DNA from: Amblyomma americanum
Taxonomy: Eukaryota > Arthropoda > Arachnida > Ixodida > Ixodidae
Reading direction: 5' to 3'
Length of the DNA stretch: 64,000 bases
Assembly (NCBI RefSeq): GCF_052857255.1
Contig: NW_027526499.1
Location: 558,001 to 622,000, forward strand
A model generated the notes under the pieces. It saw nothing but the letters and a program-made list of their open reading frames with translations, searched no databases and had not been told where the DNA came from. The position numbers were made by a program, and so were the translations under genes. Positions 60,241 to 64,000 of this stretch are shown here, one piece after another (within the stretch, counting starts at the first letter, position 1; every line of letters begins with the position of its first letter).

Positions 60241-63200
60241 TCCGTGTTGGAGAAACTCCGTGTTTTAGAAACTCCGTGTTGGAGAAACTCCCTGTTGTAG
60301 AAACTCCGTGTTAGAGAAACTCCATGTTGGAGAACCTTCTGGTTGGAGAAACTCCTTGGAGAAAATCCTTGTTGGAGAAACTCCATGTTGGAGAAACTCC
60401 GTGTTGGAAAAACTCCGTGTTGTGGAAACTCCGTGTTGGGGAAACGCCGAGATGGAGAAACTTCATGTTGTAGAAACTCCGTGTTGAAGAAACTCCGTGT
60501 TGGAGAAACTCCGTGTTGGAGAAACTCCGTGTTAGAGAAACTCCATGTTGGAGAAAGTCCGTGTTGGAGAATGTCCGTGTTGGAGAAACTCCGTGGTGGA
60601 GAAACTTCGTGTTGGAGAAACTTTATGTTGTAGAAACTCCGTGTTGGAGAAACTCCATGTTGTAGAAACTCCGTGTTGTAGAAACTCCGTGTTGGAGATA
60701 ATCCATGTTGGAGAAACTCCATGTTGGAGAAACTCCATGCTGCAGAAAATCCGCGCTGGGGAAACTACGCGCCGGAGAATCTCCGCGCTGGAGAGACTTC
60801 GTGTTGGAGAAACTCCGTGTTGCAGAAACTCCGTGTTGGAGAAACTCTGTGTGTGAGAAACTCCGAGTTGGAGAAACTCCGTGTTGGAGAAGCTGCGTAT
60901 TGGAGAAACTTCGTATCGGAGAAAGTCCGTGTCGGAGAAACTCCGTGTTGCAGAAACTCCGTGTTGTAGAAACTTTGTGTTGGCGAAACTCCTTGTTGTA
61001 GAAACTCCGTGTTGGAGTACTTATTGTTAGATAAACTCCGTGTTGGAGAAACTTCGTGCTGGAGAAACTGTGTCGGAGAAACTCTGTGTCGGAGAAAGTC
61101 TGTGTCGGAGAAACTCCGTGTTGGAGAAACTCCGTGTTGGAGAAACTCCGTGCTAGAGAAACTCCGTGTTTGAGACACTCCACGTTGGAGAATCTCCTTG
61201 TTGGAAAAAACCTTGATTGAGAAACTCCTTGTTGGAGAAACTCTGTGTCGGAGAAACTCCGTGCTGGGGAAACTTCGTGTTGGGGAAACGCCGTGTTGGA
61301 GAAACTCCGTGTCGGAGAAACTCCGTGTCGGAGAAACTCCGTGTTAGAGAAACTCCGTGTTGGAGAAACTCCGTGTTGGAGAAACTTCGTGTTGGAGAAA
61401 CTCCGTCGTGGAGAAACTTCGTGTTGGAGAAAATCCTTGTTGGAGAAACTCCGTGCTACAGCAACTCCGTGTTGGAGAAACTCCGTGTTCGAAAAACTCC
61501 GTGTTGGAGGAACTCTGTGTTGGAGAAACTCCGTGTTGGAGAAACTGCGCGCTGGAGAAACTTTGTGTTGGAGAAACTCCGCGTTGGAGAAACTCCGTGT
61601 TGGAGAAACTCCGTGTCGGAGAAACTCCGTGTCGGAGAAACTCCGTATTGGAGAAACTCCGTGTTGGAGAAAATTTATGTTGGAGAAACTCCATGTCGAA
61701 GAGACTTCGTATTGGAGAAACTCCGTGTTGGAGAAACTTTATGTTGTAGAAACTCCGTGTTGGAGAAACTCCATGTTGTAGAAACTCCGTGTTGAAGAAA
61801 CTCCGTGTTGGAGAAACTCCTTGTTGGAGAAACTCCGTGTTAGAGAAACTCCATGTTGGAGAAAGTCCGTGTTGGAGAATGTCCGTGTTGGAGAAACTCC
61901 GTGTTGGAGAAACTCCGTGTTGGAGAAACTCCGTGTTGCAGAAACTCCGTGTTGGAGAAACTCCGTGTTGGAGAATGTCCGTGTTGGAGAAACTCCGTGT
62001 TGGAGAAACTCCGTGTTGGAGAAAATTTATGTTGGAGAAACTCCATGTCGAAGAGACTTCGTATTGGAGAAACTCCGTGTTGGAGAAACTTTATGTTGTA
62101 GAAACTCCGTGTTGGAGAAACTCCATGTTGTAGAAACTCCGTGTTGAAGAAACTCCGTGTTGGAGAAACTCCTTGTTGGAGAAACTCCGTGTTGTAGAAA
62201 CTCCGTGTTGGAGAAACTCCATGTTCTAGAAACTCCGTGTTGAAGAAACTCCGTGTTGGAGAAACTCCGTGTTGCAGAAACTCCGTGTTGGAGAAACTCC
62301 GTGTTGGAGAATGTCCGTGTTGGAGAAACTCCGTGTTGGAGAAACTCCGTGTTGGAGAAATTTTATGTTGTAGAACCTCCGTGTTGTAGAAACTCCGTGT
62401 TGTAGAAACTCCGTGTTGGAGATAATCCAAGTTGGAGAAACTCCATGTTGGAGAAACTCCATGCTGCAGAAAATCAGCGCTGGGGAAACTACGCGCTGGA
62501 GAATCTCCGCGCTGGAGAGACTTCGTGTTGGAGAAACTCCGTGTTGCAGAAACTCCGTGTTGGAGAAACTCCGTGTTGGAGAAGCTCCGTGTTGGAGAAA
62601 CTTCGTATCGGAGAAAGTCCGTGTCGGAGAAACTCCGTGTCGCAGAAACTTCGTGTTGTAGAAGCTTCGTGTTGGCGAAACTCCATGTTGTAGAAACTTC
62701 GTGTTGGAGAAACTCTGTGTTGGAGAAACTTATTGTTAGAGAAACTCCGTGATGGACAAACTTCGTGCTGGAGAAACTTCGTGTTGTAGAAACTGTGTCG
62801 GAGAAACTCCGTGTTGGAGGAACTCCCTCTTGGAGAATCTCCGTGTCGGAGAAACTCCATGTTGGAGAAACTCCGTGTTTGAGAAACTCCGTGTCGGGGA
62901 AACTCCGTATTGGAGAAACTCCGTGTTGGAGAAACTCCGTGTTGGAGAAAATCCTTGTTGGAGAAACTCCGTGCTATAGCAACTCCGTGTTGGAGAAATT
63001 CTGCGCTGGAGAAACTCCGCGCTGGAGAAAGTCCGTGTTGGAGAAACTCCGTGTTGGAGAAACTCTGTGTTGGAGAAACTCCGTGTTGGAGAAACACCAC
63101 GTTAGAGAAACTCCGTGTTGGAGAAAATCCCTGTTGGAGAAACTCCGTGCTAGAGAAACTCCGTGTATGAAACACTCCACGTTGGAGAATCTCCTTGTAG

Positions 63201-64000
63201 GAAAAACCTTGTTTGAGAAACTCCTTGTTGGAGAAACTCCGTGTTGGAGAAACTCCGTGCTGGGGAAACTTCGTGTTGGGGAAACGCCGTGTTGGAGAAA
63301 CTCCATGTTGGATAAACTCCGTGGCGGAGCAACTCCGTGTCGGAGAAACTCCGTGTTGGAGAAACTCCGTGTTGGAGAAACTCCGTTTTGGAGAAACTCC
63401 GTGTTGGAGAAACTTCGTGTTGGAAAAACTCCGTGTTGGAGAAACTCCGCGCTAGAGAAACTCCGTGTTTGAGACACTCCACGTTAGAGAATCTCCTTGT
63501 TGGAAAAACCTTGTTTGAGAAACTCCTTGTTGGAGAAACTCCGTGTTGGAGAAACTCCGTGCTGGGGAAACTTCGTGTTGGGGAAACGCCGTGTTGGAGA
63601 AACTCCACGTTGGAGAAACTCCGTGTCGGAGAAACTCCGTGTTGGAGAAACTCTGTGTCGGAGAAACTCCGTGTCGGAGAAACTCCGTGTTGGAGAAACT
63701 CCGTGTCGGAGAAACTCAGTGTCGGAGAAACTCCGTGTCGGAGAAACTCCGTGTCGGAGAAACTCCGTGTCGGAGAAACTCCGTGTTGGAGAAAGTCCTT
63801 GTTGGAGAAACTCCGTGTTGGAGAAACTCCGTGTTAGAGAAACTCCGTGCTGGGGAAACTTCGTGTTGGGGTAACGCCGTGTTTGAGAAACTCCATGTTG
63901 GAGAAACTCCGTGTCGGAAAAACTCCCTGTTTGAGAAACTCCGTGTTGGAGAAACTCCGTGTTGGAGAAACTCCGTGTTGGAGAAACTTCGTGTTGGAGA
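60241..64000 (+). repeat. Third F copy F3, cut by the window end
   Basis: F3 starts with the same sequence as F1 (offset 20,155 bp) and follows F2 at 11,012, 11,028 and 10,999 bp. It contains the marker at 60354, GATAATCCATG near 60.70 kb and GATAATCCAAG near 62.42 kb. It keeps AATCCTTGTTGG near 62.95 kb, where F1 and F2 have lost 3 bp. At least seven substitutions from F2 were seen in its first 1.3 kb (for example GTGGTGG near 60,595, AGCTGCG near 60,893, CTTGATTG near 61,215), so it is clearly older than the F1-F2 split. Confidence 0.82.

Larger units (their letters stand above)
1..64000 (+). repeat. Satellite/minisatellite array, 16-bp unit, whole window
   Basis: Every part of the window is made of head-to-tail copies of GTTGGAGAAACTCCGT or close variants, all in the same orientation. 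Reading positions 1-476 unit by unit gives exactly 30 units: 28 of 16 bp and two of 14 bp. The consensus has 8 G+C of 16, one CpG (CCGT), and the inverted repeat GGAG-AAA-CTCC. Frequent variants are GTTGTAG, GTCGGAG, GTTAGAG, GCTGGAG and GTTTTAG in the left half, and CTCCAT, CTCTGT, CTCCTT, CTTCGT, AATCCTT and CTTTAT in the right half. I saw no gene, transposon, RNA gene, CRISPR or unique stretch anywhere. Arrays like this normally belong to eukaryotic heterochromatin; the species and chromosomal site cannot be read from the sequence. I do not recognise it as a named satellite. Confidence 0.98.
1..64000. other. Stop-free repeat unit in all six frames; no protein genes
   Basis: The consensus 16-mer contains no TAA, TAG or TGA on either strand. 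Since 16 leaves a remainder of 1 when divided by 3, all three frames of a strand give the same peptide period in different phase: LEKLRVGETPCWRNSV on the + strand and NTEFLQHGVSPTRSFS on the - strand. This yields open frames of up to 594 codons (minus strand, 3829-5613) that overlap in all frames. Stops enter through GTTGTAG, GTTTTAG and similar variants, which are common and not avoided. I see no domain, splice signal, non-repeat N-terminus or bias for one frame, so none is annotated as a gene. Confidence 0.93.

Noticed and set aside
1..64000. CRISPR array
   Set aside because: The 16-bp units abut with no spacers, unit length is below that of CRISPR repeats, and no cas gene is present.
1..64000. 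CENP-B box (TTCG, 4 bases, A, 2 bases, CGGG)
   Set aside because: TTCG is frequent (CTTCGTGTTGG), but the required A and CGGG do not follow at the right distance. CCGGG occurs only in rare units such as near 17,427, out of place.
1..64000. Telomeric repeat array
   Set aside because: The unit bears no resemblance to TTAGGG-type repeats, and no such run was seen.
1..64000. Coding repeat gene (mucin-like or other tandem-repeat protein exon)
   Set aside because: Unit length is not a multiple of three, stop-creating GTTGTAG and GTTTTAG units are abundant, and short indels of 1-3 bp occur without sign of frame maintenance.

Overview
The whole 64 kb window is one uninterrupted satellite (large minisatellite) array. 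A 16-bp unit, GTTGGAGAAACTCCGT on the + strand, is repeated head-to-tail about 4,000 times (64,000/16) in a single orientation. I found no unique sequence, transposable element, RNA gene, CRISPR array or credible protein gene on either strand. The long open frames arise because the consensus unit has no stop codon in any of the six frames and because 16 = 3x5+1, so every frame reads the same 16-residue period.

The organism cannot be identified from this sequence. An array of this size and purity points to eukaryotic heterochromatin (centromeric, pericentromeric, subtelomeric, or a sex or B chromosome). The commonest variant units carry C-to-T or G-to-A changes at the one CpG per unit, which is what a CpG-methylating genome such as a vertebrate or plant would produce. 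I do not recognise the 16-mer as a named satellite family.

The individuality of the array lies in its variant units, whose order gives nested higher-order repeats. Tiling from left to right: block A1 (1-4763); linker B1 (4764-5997); A2 (5998-10808); C-type block (10809-16962); a 2.8-kb direct repeat pair D1/D2 (16963-19570 and 19772-22395, with 201 bp between); a mixed block (22396-25039); linker B2 (25040-26273); A3 (26274-30972); a C-type block (30973-34924); a 1,136-bp tandem pair E1/E2 (34925-36060 and 36061-37196); C-type remainder (37197-38310); a D-like block (38311-40085); a nearly identical 9,143-bp tandem pair F1/F2 (40086-49228 and 49229-58371); a 1.87-kb interposed block (58372-60240); and a truncated third F copy (60241-64000). 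On a larger scale the stretch from about 3.3 to 22 kb corresponds to about 23.5-41 kb at an offset of 20.16-21.44 kb.

Within a homologous pair the offset generally shifts by whole multiples of 16 bp, so blocks gained or lost complete units, as expected from in-register unequal exchange or replication slippage. The 9,143-bp pair differs at only three positions among those I compared, so it is either very recent or an assembly duplication. The next F copy already shows seven differences within its first 1.3 kb. No gene network operates here; the window documents how a satellite evolves. Block edges were found by eye through variant units and may be off by one or a few units.
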